From Bacteroidota bacterium (GTDB lineage: Bacteria; Bacteroidota; Bacteroidia; Chitinophagales; Chitinophagaceae): DNA of 64,000 nucleotides. Location: positions 62,001 through 126,000 of the forward strand of contig JANYEA010000032.1 in assembly GCA_025363385.1 (NCBI GenBank), given 5' to 3'. The position numbers were made by a program, and so were the translations under genes. Under the pieces are notes generated by a model. The model saw nothing but the letters and a program-made list of their open reading frames with translations. It was not told the DNA's origin and ran no database searches. Shown one piece after another: positions 37,821 to 46,594 of this stretch (its first letter is position 1; each line of letters begins with the position of its first letter).

Positions 37821-39056
37821 CTATAATTTTTTTGTAGCATCAATCTTTAACCAAATAAACGCTCCCGTTAGAACTATAATACCAATTAATAATACAGGTA
37901 AATAATATCCATAGGCATTTGCCAGGTACCCAAATAAAACGGTACTAAAATAAGCAGCTGTTAATCCGGCAGCATTCATGGAACCCGATACTGATCCGCT
38001 TTTTAATCCTCCCAGATCCATGGCTACTGCCCATGCTACTGGTGCGGTAAAATCCATAAATGCCATGCCTATCCCTAATGCAATAATAGCTGTAGTATTA
38101 TCTGCTACTAAAGAAGCGCCGATCATGCATAACCCAGAAACAAATAATCCAATCATCGGCACCATTCTTCTTCCCCATTTCTTGCCATATTTTAATACTG
38201 CTTTATCACTCAACCAACCTCCACTCAAACACCCTAATCCTGCTAATAAATAAGGTATCGAAGATGCCCAAATCAATTGTTCTTTTGGAATTAACCTTCC
38301 CTTTTCTAAATAAGTATGAAACCAACTTTGAAAAAAATAAGCACCAATAGCATAGCAGATATACATACCTAGCAGGTACCAGATATTTCTTGATTCAAAA
38401 ATACTCCAATAAGATTTTTTATTTTCTTCTAAAACAATGGGCAGATCACGATTCGATAAAATGAATTCTAATTCTTTAGGATCGATATTTTTTACTTCAG
38501 AGGGTTCTTCATGATGCCAAAAAGACCAAAATATGGTCCAAACAATTCCAGCAGCTCCTAATATATAAAAAGGAAGGTGCCAACTAAATCGCTGTTGCAA
38601 AGGCAATACCACAAATGGGGTTAATGCAGCTCCAATTCTAGAAGCACCCCAAATGATAGCCTGTGCCCTTCCCCGTTCTATTACCGGAAAATATTTGCTC
38701 AATACAATGGAAGTATTGGGATAAGCACCTGCTTCTCCCATCCCAAATAAAGTTCTTACTATTAAAAGCATTAAAAACCCTGTCGAAAACCCTGTTAAGA
38801 TGGTAAAGATCGACCACCAGATTACCACCCGTATCAATACTTTTTTACCGCCAATTTTATCGCCTAACCAACCCGTAGGTACTTCAAAAAGGCCATAGGC
38901 CAATGTAAACACACCTAAAATCCATCCCCATTGAACAGTACTCAAATGCAGATCTGACATGATAGAACCACTTGCAGAAGAAAGTGCGATCCTATCTAGA
39001 AAAGTGATCATGGAAAGGATCGAAAGAACTGCAAGAACCTGGTATCTTCTTTTCAT
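37821..39056 (-). CDS. MFS transporter (anion:cation symporter/hexuronate type)
   Basis: FLDRIALSSASGSIMSDL, GWLGDKIGGKKVLIRVVIWWS, FGMGEAGAYPNTS. Confidence 0.88.
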   Translation of the reverse strand: MKRRYQVLAVLSILSMITFLDRIALSSASGSIMSDLHLSTVQWGWILGVFTLAYGLFEVPTGWLGDKIGGKKVLIRVVIWWSIFTILTGFSTGFLMLLIVRTLFGMGEAGAYPNTSIVLSKYFPVIERGRAQAIIWGASRIGAALTPFVVLPLQQRFSWHLPFYILGAAGIVWTIFWSFWHHEEPSEVKNIDPKELEFILSNRDLPIVLEENKKSYWSIFESRNIWYLLGMYICYAIGAYFFQSWFHTYLEKGRLIPKEQLIWASSIPYLLAGLGCLSGGWLSDKAVLKYGKKWGRRMVPMIGLFVSGLCMIGASLVADNTTAIIALGIGMAFMDFTAPVAWAVAMDLGGLKSGSVSGSMNAAGLTAAYFSTVLFGYLANAYGYYLPVLLIGIIVLTGAFIWLKIDATKKL

Positions 39057-39134
39057 ATTTCGTTTTAAAACTTATGTAATTTAAGGGTTAGCACAGTTTT
39101 TGCTATAATTTAAAGATCATTAAAATAAGATGAT

Positions 39135-39142
39135 TACCTTTG
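39135..39142 (+). promoter_or_regulatory. Putative -7 box TACCTTTG of the metal-efflux operon
   Basis: Matches TAnnTTTG consensus upstream of 39147/39216 ORF. Confidence 0.4.
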
Positions 39143-39215
39143 CAGTCTGAAAAAGTCAATCGCCATAGTATTTCTAAGCATTTATCTGTTAACCACTACA
39201 GATGCCTATCAGCTA

Positions 39216-39533
39216 TTGAAAATGCCGATGATCTTCAAACATTTTGTGGAACACCGCCAGGCCGATAAAAGCATCAGCTTTGTGAAGTTTCTGGATATGC
39301 ATTATATGCATGGAAGCCCTAAGGATAAGGATTATAGCAAAGACATGCAATTGCCTTTCAAAACCTCTGGTGATTTCATCTATGTTTTGGCAAGCGAATT
39401 CGTTCCTTTAAATGAACACATTTCAATAACAGCTCCGGTTGTTTTAGTATCTGAAAAGAAAATCGATATACACCAAAACGATCTCCTTCCCTCTTACTTA
39501 GCCAGTATCTGGCAACCTCCCAAGTCTTGTTAA
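39216..39533 (+). CDS. Small protein upstream of CzcA-type pump, unknown function (start may lie at ~39147)
   Basis: MKMPMIFKHFVEHRQADKSISFVKFLDMHYMHGSPKDKDYSKDMQLPFK; the in-frame upstream extension encodes a signal-peptide-like segment. Confidence 0.55.
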   Translation: MKMPMIFKHFVEHRQADKSISFVKFLDMHYMHGSPKDKDYSKDMQLPFKTSGDFIYVLASEFVPLNEHISITAPVVLVSEKKIDIHQNDLLPSYLASIWQPPKSC

Positions 39534-39625
39534 TATTTTATTGATGCAATTGTTTGTTAAACGATTGAACCTTGCTTTTGTACCACACAAGAGCCTTTAA
39601 TTTATTATTTATAAATAAGACCATT

Positions 39626-42600
39626 ATGCTAAATGCAATAATTGGGTTTGCTATCAAAAATAAACTGATCGTAGGGCTTTTCATTATTACCCTGATTGGA
39701 TATGGTAGCTACCAATTTACCAAATTACCTATCGATGCCGTGCCTGATATTACCAATAATCAGGTTCAGGTAATCACCATCGCTCCTTCTTTCGGAGCAA
39801 CCGATATTGAAAGATTGATCACTTTTCCCATTGAGCAAGCCAATAATAATATATCTGGTTTAAAAGAAATTCGTAGTTTCTCTCGCTTCGGACTTTCTTT
39901 AGTAACCATTGTTTTTGATGATGCAACCGATGTGTATTGGGCTCGCCAACAAGTTGCTGAACGATTACAAAAAGTGCAAGCCATTATTCCACAAGGCATT
40001 GGTACACCCGAACTGGGTCCCGTAAGTACTGGGTTAGGTGAGATCTACCAATATGTTGTTCGACCAAAGGCAGGTTACGAAACCAAGTACAATGAAACCG
40101 ATTTAAGAACCATTCAAGATTGGATCGTTCGTCGCCAACTATTAGGGGTAAAAGGTGTGGCCGAAGTGAGCAGTTTTGGGGGCAAACTAAAACAGTATTC
40201 CATTGAAGTAGATCCCAATAAATTACTTTCTTACAATATTACCATCGCTGATATTTTTAAAGCGCTGGAATCCAATAATCAAAATACGGGTGGTGCCTAC
40301 ATCGAAAAAGGGGCAACCGTTTTGTACATCCGTACAGAAGGATTATTAGGTAGCATTGAAGATATTAATAATATCGCCATTAAAAATACAAATGGTGGAA
40401 ACCCTTTATTCATAAGGGATGTGGCCACTATTAAAATTGGAAATGCCACACGCTTTGGTGCCATGTGCTACAACGATCAAGGTGAAGTAGCAGGTGCCGT
40501 TGTTATGATGCTAAAGGGTGCTAATAGCAGTGATGTGATCAAAAATGTAAAAGAGCGTATTGCGCAAATTCAAAAAACAGTTCCCGAAGGAATTGTGATT
40601 GAACCTTTTCTCGACAGAACAAAAATGGTAAATAACGCCATTGGTACAGTTGAACAAAATCTATTGGAAGGTGCACTCATTGTAGTATTTGTATTAGTAC
40701 TATTTCTTGGAAATTTTCGAGCAGGTTTATTAGTTGCTTCTGTTATTCCACTTGCGATGCTATTCGCAGTAATTATGATGAACCTCTTTGGCGTTAGCGG
40801 AAACCTAATGAGTTTGGGGGCACTCGATTTTGGATTAATTGTGGATGGTGCCGTAATTATTGTAGAAGCTGTCATGCATCGGCTTGGCCATAGCAAACAC
40901 TTTGTAAACATTTCTAAGTTGAACCAAACTGAAATGGATGAAGAAGTTAACCAGTCGGCCAGCAAAATGATGAATAGTGCTGTTTTTGGTCAGGTGATTA
41001 TTCTGGTAGTGTACTTACCCATATTTACATTGGAAGGAATTGAAGGAAAAATGTTTAAGCCCATGGCGCAAACTGTTGCATTTGCTTTATTGGGTGCATT
41101 TGTTTTATCTCTCACCTATATTCCTATGATGAGCGCTTTATTCCTGAGCAAAAAAATAAAACACAAACCAAATATCTCAGATATCTGGATGTCGAAAGTG
41201 GAAAGAATATATCAAAGGACTTTGAATTTTGTGATCCAGTTTCCTAAAATTGCGCTTTCTTCTGTATTGGCTTTATTTGTATTTGCAGTAATATTACTCA
41301 CCAATCTAGGTGCTGAATTTATTCCTGCTTTGGAAGAAGGAGATTTTGCAGTTGATACCAGGGTGTTAACAGGGAGTAGCTTAAATACTACAATTGTAAA
41401 TACGCAAAAAGCCGCACATATATTAAAGACACAGTTTCCAGAAGTTGAAAAAATTGTTACAAAAATTGGTAGCGGGGAAGTACCAACAGATCCGATGCCC
41501 ATGGACGCGAGTGATATGATGGTGATTTTGAAACCTAAGAAAGAATGGACTTCTGCTAAAACATTCAACGAATTGAGCGAAAAAATGGGTAAGGCCTTAG
41601 AAGCTGTACCTGGTGTTACCGCAGGATTTCAGTTCCCAGTTCAAATGCGTTTCAACGAATTAATGACGGGTGCCAGACAAGATGTGGTTTGTAAAATCTT
41701 CGGCGAAGACTTAGATACATTGGCACTTTACGCCAACAAATTAGGTGCAATTGTAAACACTGTTCCGGGAGCTAAAAATCTTTATGTAGAACAAGTGGCA
41801 GGTATGCCTCAAATTATTATCAATTACAACCGTAACACGATTGCGCAATATGGATTGAATATAGTTGACATCAATAAAATTGTAAACACTTCTTTTGCGG
41901 GTCAGACTACTGGAATGCTATTTGAAGGTGAAAAAAGATTTGATGTAGTTGTACGTATTAGTGGTGAACAAAAGAAAGACCTGAAGGATATACAAAACCT
42001 CTTGATCCCTACACCACGTGGAACGCAAATTCCATTGAGTCAGTTGGCCGATGTGCAAATTAAACAAGGCCCCAATCAGATTCAAAGAGAAGACGCAAAA
42101 AGAAGGATCGTAATTGGTTTTAACGTGCGAGGAAGAGATGTACAAACCATTGTAACAGAACTGCAAGAAAAAATTGCAAAGCAGATGAAATTTCCCACCG
42201 GATATTATGTAACCTATGGTGGTGCATTTGAAAACCTGAATGCTGCGAAAAGTAGATTGATGATTGCTGTTCCAGTATCATTATTACTGATTCTTATTTT
42301 ATTGCATTTTGCTTTCAATTCACTGAAACAAGGATTGCTAATATATAGCGCTATTCCACTTTCTGCCATTGGTGGAATTATATTTTTGGCAATAAGAGGC
42401 ATGCCTTTTAGTATTAGTGCGGGTGTTGGATTCATTGCGCTATTTGGAGTAGCAGTATTAAATGGTATTGTATTGATCGCGGAATTTAATCAGCTAAAAG
42501 AAGAAGGGATTACTGATCTAAGGCGGATCGTATTAATGGGCACTAAAGTAAGGTTAAGACCAGTTTTGATGACTGCGTTTGTTGCCTCATTAGGGTTCTT

Positions 42601-43984
42601 TCCAATGGCTATCAGCAATGGTGCTGGAGCTGAAGTGCAAAGACCACTGGCCACTGTAGTAATTGGTGGTTTGTTAATTGCCACATTTCTTACACTCTAT
42701 ATTTTACCAGTTTTGTATATGACATTCGAGAAAACTTCCCCAAAAAAGAAAAAGCATAAAAGATCGGCACCTGCAGTAGTGATCTTATTAATACTCCTGA
42801 GTATGGGTTATGGCTTACATGCGCAGACCCCAATCAGTTTACAGGCTGCAATTGATACTGCCCTTCAGCATAATCTTCAGGTTAAAAATGAAGCACTCAA
42901 ATCAAAGTATCAGGAAGCATTGATAAAATCTGCCACTAATCTGCCACAAACCAATTTAATAGCAGATGTAGGTCAGGTGAACAGTATTTATACTGATACT
43001 AAATTTGGAATTTCTCAATCTTTTCTTTTCCCAACCGTTTATGCAAAACAGAAAGAACTATTACAAGAAGAATGGAAAAGTAGTGTGATGAATATTGCTG
43101 TTAAACAAGCTTTGTTGAAGAAAGACTTAGCCCAATTATACTATGCCATTCTTTATGTGGAGCAGAAGCGTAAACTACTTTTGTACACCGATAGTTTGTA
43201 TCAGGCATTTTATAAAAGAGCAGAACAAAGATTAGCAAAGGGTGAAACAAACATACTTGAAAAAGCAAGTGCTGAAACGCAGCTTGGGCAAATCAATATT
43301 CAGATCCAACAGTTAGAACAGGATCGATCTGTATTACAATTGCAATTTCAATTATTACTAAACACAACGATGTCGTATATGCCTTCTGAACTGCAGTATA
43401 AAATGGATCCGATTAATTTTAACGATACCATTTTATTGAAAGAACACCCAAGCTTAAAAATGATCCTGCACCAACAACAGTTAGCAGATGCAGTTATTGA
43501 AGTAGAGAAAAGTTTATTGATGCCAGGTTTTATGGTGGGTTACAATAATTCGAGTATTAAGGGAATGGGTGCCGATAATAAATTATATGGAACAGGTACA
43601 CGATTTAGCGCATTGCAAGTAGGCGTGGGTATTCCCATTTTTACGAAAGCACAGAAATCGAAAATTACGGGTGCCAGGTTAAACAAACAAGTTGCAGAAA
43701 ATAACTATACCATTGGTTTACAAAATATGCAGTCGAATTATCATTCAGCAGTATTACAATATCGTAAGTTTTTACACGCTGTTCAATATTTCGAAAGTAC
43801 TGCACTAAAAAATGCACAAACTATTACCAATACGGCTAATCTGCAATTGGCAAATGGAGGTATCAATTATTTAGAATGGGTGCAATTGATCAATCAGTCT
43901 ACCGTTGTAAAAAACGATTATATCGAATCGGTAAAAAGTTTGAATGAATCTATCATCCAATTACATTACTTAATCAATCAATAA
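39626..43984 (+). CDS. CusA/CzcA-family heavy-metal RND efflux pump fused to a C-terminal TolC-like outer-membrane factor
   Basis: IKNKLIVGLFIITLIGYGSYQFTKLPIDAVPDITNNQVQV, FLDRTKMVNNAIGTV; C-terminal QAAIDTALQHNLQVKNEALKSKYQEALIKSATNLPQ. Confidence 0.92.
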   Translation: MLNAIIGFAIKNKLIVGLFIITLIGYGSYQFTKLPIDAVPDITNNQVQVITIAPSFGATDIERLITFPIEQANNNISGLKEIRSFSRFGLSLVTIVFDDATDVYWARQQVAERLQKVQAIIPQGIGTPELGPVSTGLGEIYQYVVRPKAGYETKYNETDLRTIQDWIVRRQLLGVKGVAEVSSFGGKLKQYSIEVDPNKLLSYNITIADIFKALESNNQNTGGAYIEKGATVLYIRTEGLLGSIEDINNIAIKNTNGGNPLFIRDVATIKIGNATRFGAMCYNDQGEVAGAVVMMLKGANSSDVIKNVKERIAQIQKTVPEGIVIEPFLDRTKMVNNAIGTVEQNLLEGALIVVFVLVLFLGNFRAGLLVASVIPLAMLFAVIMMNLFGVSGNLMSLGALDFGLIVDGAVIIVEAVMHRLGHSKHFVNISKLNQTEMDEEVNQSASKMMNSAVFGQVIILVVYLPIFTLEGIEGKMFKPMAQTVAFALLGAFVLSLTYIPMMSALFLSKKIKHKPNISDIWMSKVERIYQRTLNFVIQFPKIALSSVLALFVFAVILLTNLGAEFIPALEEGDFAVDTRVLTGSSLNTTIVNTQKAAHILKTQFPEVEKIVTKIGSGEVPTDPMPMDASDMMVILKPKKEWTSAKTFNELSEKMGKALEAVPGVTAGFQFPVQMRFNELMTGARQDVVCKIFGEDLDTLALYANKLGAIVNTVPGAKNLYVEQVAGMPQIIINYNRNTIAQYGLNIVDINKIVNTSFAGQTTGMLFEGEKRFDVVVRISGEQKKDLKDIQNLLIPTPRGTQIPLSQLADVQIKQGPNQIQREDAKRRIVIGFNVRGRDVQTIVTELQEKIAKQMKFPTGYYVTYGGAFENLNAAKSRLMIAVPVSLLLILILLHFAFNSLKQGLLIYSAIPLSAIGGIIFLAIRGMPFSISAGVGFIALFGVAVLNGIVLIAEFNQLKEEGITDLRRIVLMGTKVRLRPVLMTAFVASLGFFPMAISNGAGAEVQRPLATVVIGGLLIATFLTLYILPVLYMTFEKTSPKKKKHKRSAPAVVILLILLSMGYGLHAQTPISLQAAIDTALQHNLQVKNEALKSKYQEALIKSATNLPQTNLIADVGQVNSIYTDTKFGISQSFLFPTVYAKQKELLQEEWKSSVMNIAVKQALLKKDLAQLYYAILYVEQKRKLLLYTDSLYQAFYKRAEQRLAKGETNILEKASAETQLGQINIQIQQLEQDRSVLQLQFQLLLNTTMSYMPSELQYKMDPINFNDTILLKEHPSLKMILHQQQLADAVIEVEKSLLMPGFMVGYNNSSIKGMGADNKLYGTGTRFSALQVGVGIPIFTKAQKSKITGARLNKQVAENNYTIGLQNMQSNYHSAVLQYRKFLHAVQYFESTALKNAQTITNTANLQLANGGINYLEWVQLINQSTVVKNDYIESVKSLNESIIQLHYLINQ

Positions 43985-43986
43985 AC

Positions 43987-45135
43987 ATGCGTTACTCAAA
44001 ATATAGTATGAAAAAAATATTCCTTTTCATTTTCCCAATTGCATTTCTTGCTTCCTGTGGACCTAAGAAGCAAGAGGCAGCAATTGTAGTTGCTCCAATT
44101 GTTAATCTTGTGAAACTTTCTGATGTACAGATAAAAAATGCGGGCATCACTACTTCCAAAATGGAACAGAGAGAAATCTCTTCGATCTTGAAAGTGAACG
44201 GGAAAATAGATGTGCCCCCTCAAAATATGATTTCTGTAAGTGTACCGATGGGAGGTTATTTAAAGTCAACCAATCTTTTACCTGGTCAGCATATTAAGAA
44301 AGGCGATCCAATAGCCCTAATAGAGGGGGAGCAGTATATTCAGTTACAGCAAGATTATTTAACTGCTAAAGAAAAGATCGTTTATTTAGAGTTAGAATTT
44401 AACCGTCAGAAAGAGTTGAATAAAACGCAGGCCAGCAGCGATAAAGTGATGCAGCAAACGGAATCAGATTTTAAATCTCAACAGGTATTGATCAGTGCTT
44501 TGAAGGAAAAATTACAATTAGTAGGAATCAATATTTCAAAACTAAATGTCAACAATATTTCTAGAAGTATTAACCTTTATTCACCTATTGAGGGATTTGT
44601 GTCGAAAGTAAATGTGAATATTGGAAAATATGTTTCACCAACTGAAGTGCTTTTTGAATTAATCAATCCGTCTGATATTCATTTGAATTTAAAAGTGTAC
44701 GAAAAAGACATTAGTAAATTATTTGTAGGTCAAAAGTTGAATGCCTACACCAATAATCAACCCAATAAAAAGCACCCTTGTGAAATCTTATTAATTGGTC
44801 ATGATATTTCAGAAGAAAGAAATACCGATGTACATTGTCATTTTGAAACCTATGAACACGATTTAATTCCAGGTACTTATATGAATGCCGAAATATCAAT
44901 CAAAAATGCCAAAGCATTTGTGTTACCGGAAGATGCCATTGTTCTTTTCGAGAATAAACAATATGCATTTATTAAAGTAGGTGCCAATCAGTTTAAAATG
45001 ACGGAACTGCAAGTAGGAAATACAGAAAATGGATATACAGAAGTGTTGCAGGCTGATAAACTCGCTTCCTCTGAGTTTGTAAGTAAGGGAGCTTATTCTT
45101 TACTGATGAGCCTTAAAAATAAGGTAGAAGAATAA
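43987..45135 (+). CDS. CusB/CzcB-family RND periplasmic adaptor lipoprotein
   Basis: Lipobox FLASCGP; VNGKIDVPPQNMISVSVPMGGYLKSTNLLPGQHIKKGDPIALIE. Confidence 0.88.
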   Translation: MRYSKYSMKKIFLFIFPIAFLASCGPKKQEAAIVVAPIVNLVKLSDVQIKNAGITTSKMEQREISSILKVNGKIDVPPQNMISVSVPMGGYLKSTNLLPGQHIKKGDPIALIEGEQYIQLQQDYLTAKEKIVYLELEFNRQKELNKTQASSDKVMQQTESDFKSQQVLISALKEKLQLVGINISKLNVNNISRSINLYSPIEGFVSKVNVNIGKYVSPTEVLFELINPSDIHLNLKVYEKDISKLFVGQKLNAYTNNQPNKKHPCEILLIGHDISEERNTDVHCHFETYEHDLIPGTYMNAEISIKNAKAFVLPEDAIVLFENKQYAFIKVGANQFKMTELQVGNTENGYTEVLQADKLASSEFVSKGAYSLLMSLKNKVEE

Positions 45136-45233
45136 GTCAAAAGTCAAAATTAAAAAGTCAAAAGAAATTTTCTTGATTTTCAGCGTTTTTACTGAAAACT
45201 AATTTTTAACTTTTGACTTTTTATTTTTGACTT
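45134..45233. terminator. Large inverted repeat between convergent genes
   Basis: AAAAAGTCAAAAG ... CTTTTGACTTTTT outer arms plus inner TTTTCAG/CTGAAAA; three AAGTCAAAA direct copies. Confidence 0.6.
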
Positions 45234-45588
45234 AATTAAAAGCGTACACCATCGCCATACTTTCTCTCGCCATTTGCTGGTTATAATCGAAAGTGAGTTG
45301 CTTGTGATTTACGATATCGATGATTGTTCCGATTAAGCAGAAACCACCTGTGATAAAAAAGAGAATACCCATACCGTTTTGACCTACCATAAATCTCTGT
45401 ATACCAGCAATTCCAAAGAATCCGAGTATGCAACCAAGTAGCACCTGATCTGTTTTTCTTCTTTTGCCATTATAGACAGCCACAAAATTTTGCATTTTAT
45501 CTGCTGGTAATTCGCGTGTAAGACTTTGTATGAAGATCAATTCCTCACCTTCTAATGCGGGAATCATGTTAAATACGTTTTGGTTCAT
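45232..45588 (-). CDS. TM2 domain-containing protein
   Basis: LGCILGFFGIAGIQRFMVGQNGMGILFFITGGFCLIGTIIDIV. Confidence 0.85.
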   Translation of the reverse strand: MNQNVFNMIPALEGEELIFIQSLTRELPADKMQNFVAVYNGKRRKTDQVLLGCILGFFGIAGIQRFMVGQNGMGILFFITGGFCLIGTIIDIVNHKQLTFDYNQQMARESMAMVYAFN

Positions 45589-45884
45589 GATAATTTGATT
45601 TGTATGATTAATTGTCGAATTCTATTTAATAAAATAATAACGGCCAATATTCCAAAAGGGTGATGTTTTAAAGATTCCAACCATTCTGCTCTTAGTGCGT
45701 AATGCATGGCGTGTCCTATACCACAGCCCGGGCATTTTCCAAAACCAAATGCACTAAATACACAAAGTGATGTTTCTGTTTTGTTTTCAGGTAAGAAAAA
45801 CAAAGCTACTAATGCCCCTGCCCAACAAAACAACTCAAAATGTTGCGACAGCCATAGTCTTATTTTATGAATGGTTAGAATCAT
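45585..45884 (-). CDS. DUF2752 family protein
   Basis: FSAFGFGKCPGCGIGHAMHYALRAEW. Confidence 0.8.
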   Translation of the reverse strand: MILTIHKIRLWLSQHFELFCWAGALVALFFLPENKTETSLCVFSAFGFGKCPGCGIGHAMHYALRAEWLESLKHHPFGILAVIILLNRIRQLIIQIKLS

Positions 45885-45890
45885 GGATAG

Positions 45891-46469
45891 TTATTTTCCA
45901 AATGCTCCGATATTACTACTAAATATTTTAACCGCAATCGCCAGTAAAATCACACCGAAGAACTTTCTTACGGCTAGTAAGCCAGCTTCGCCAAGGGCAT
46001 GTTCGATTATCTTGAGCGACTTTAATACAATATAAACAACAATTAAATTAATAATTATTCCCGCTAAAATATAGGCTTCATCGAAGTTTGCTTTTAAAGA
46101 CATGATGGTGGTTAGTGTTCCACTTCCAGCAATGATGGGAAAAGCAATGGGTACCACACTACTAGATTTGGCATCCTTATCTCCTTTAAAGATTTCGTGA
46201 CCAAGTACCATTTCCAAACCAAGTAAAAAAATCACAATCGATCCTCCCACCGCGAATGAACGGATATCTAATCCCAATATTTTTAAAAAAGGCCTCCCGG
46301 CAAATAGAAAAAGAATCATCAATCCTCCAGAAACAAAGGTTGCCTGAAAAGACCGGATAGCGCCCATTTTATCTTTTAAGGAAATTAACAAGGGGATAGA
46401 ACCTACAATATCGATCACGGCAAACAGGGTAAAACTTACTGTTAGAAGTTGGTCGAGATGAAATTCCAT
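45891..46469 (-). CDS. MarC family integral membrane protein
   Basis: LFAVIDIVGSIPLLISL and VVPIAFPIIAGSGTLTTIMSL. Confidence 0.88.
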   Translation of the reverse strand: MEFHLDQLLTVSFTLFAVIDIVGSIPLLISLKDKMGAIRSFQATFVSGGLMILFLFAGRPFLKILGLDIRSFAVGGSIVIFLLGLEMVLGHEIFKGDKDAKSSSVVPIAFPIIAGSGTLTTIMSLKANFDEAYILAGIIINLIVVYIVLKSLKIIEHALGEAGLLAVRKFFGVILLAIAVKIFSSNIGAFGK

Positions 46470-46492
46470 AATCTATGTTTTAGTAAATATAC

Positions 46493-46512
46493 AAGAAGAA
46501 TATAATCTTCTT
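46493..46512. promoter_or_regulatory. Inverted repeat AAGAAGA-N6-TCTTCTT in divergent intergenic region
   Basis: Perfect 7+7 bp dyad upstream of marC. Confidence 0.3.
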
Positions 46513-46554
46513 ATAGGATTAAAGCGGGTATTTATGGTTTCAAGCAGCATCATT

Positions 46555-46572
46555 TGTAGGAAGTTTCCTACA
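46555..46572. promoter_or_regulatory. Palindrome TGTAGGAA-GT-TTCCTACA upstream of APC permease/PLP operon
   Basis: Perfect 8+8 bp dyad ending 22 nt before the ATG at 46595. Confidence 0.5.
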
Positions 46573-46594
46573 TTTATCCCTTACGCTAATTATT

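Noticed and set aside
40570-40965. 131-aa minus-strand ORF and similar ones (41212..41568, 42214..42435) within the RND gene
   Set aside because: Antisense shadow ORFs of a strongly conserved coding region; Ser/Thr/Ile-rich nonsense composition.
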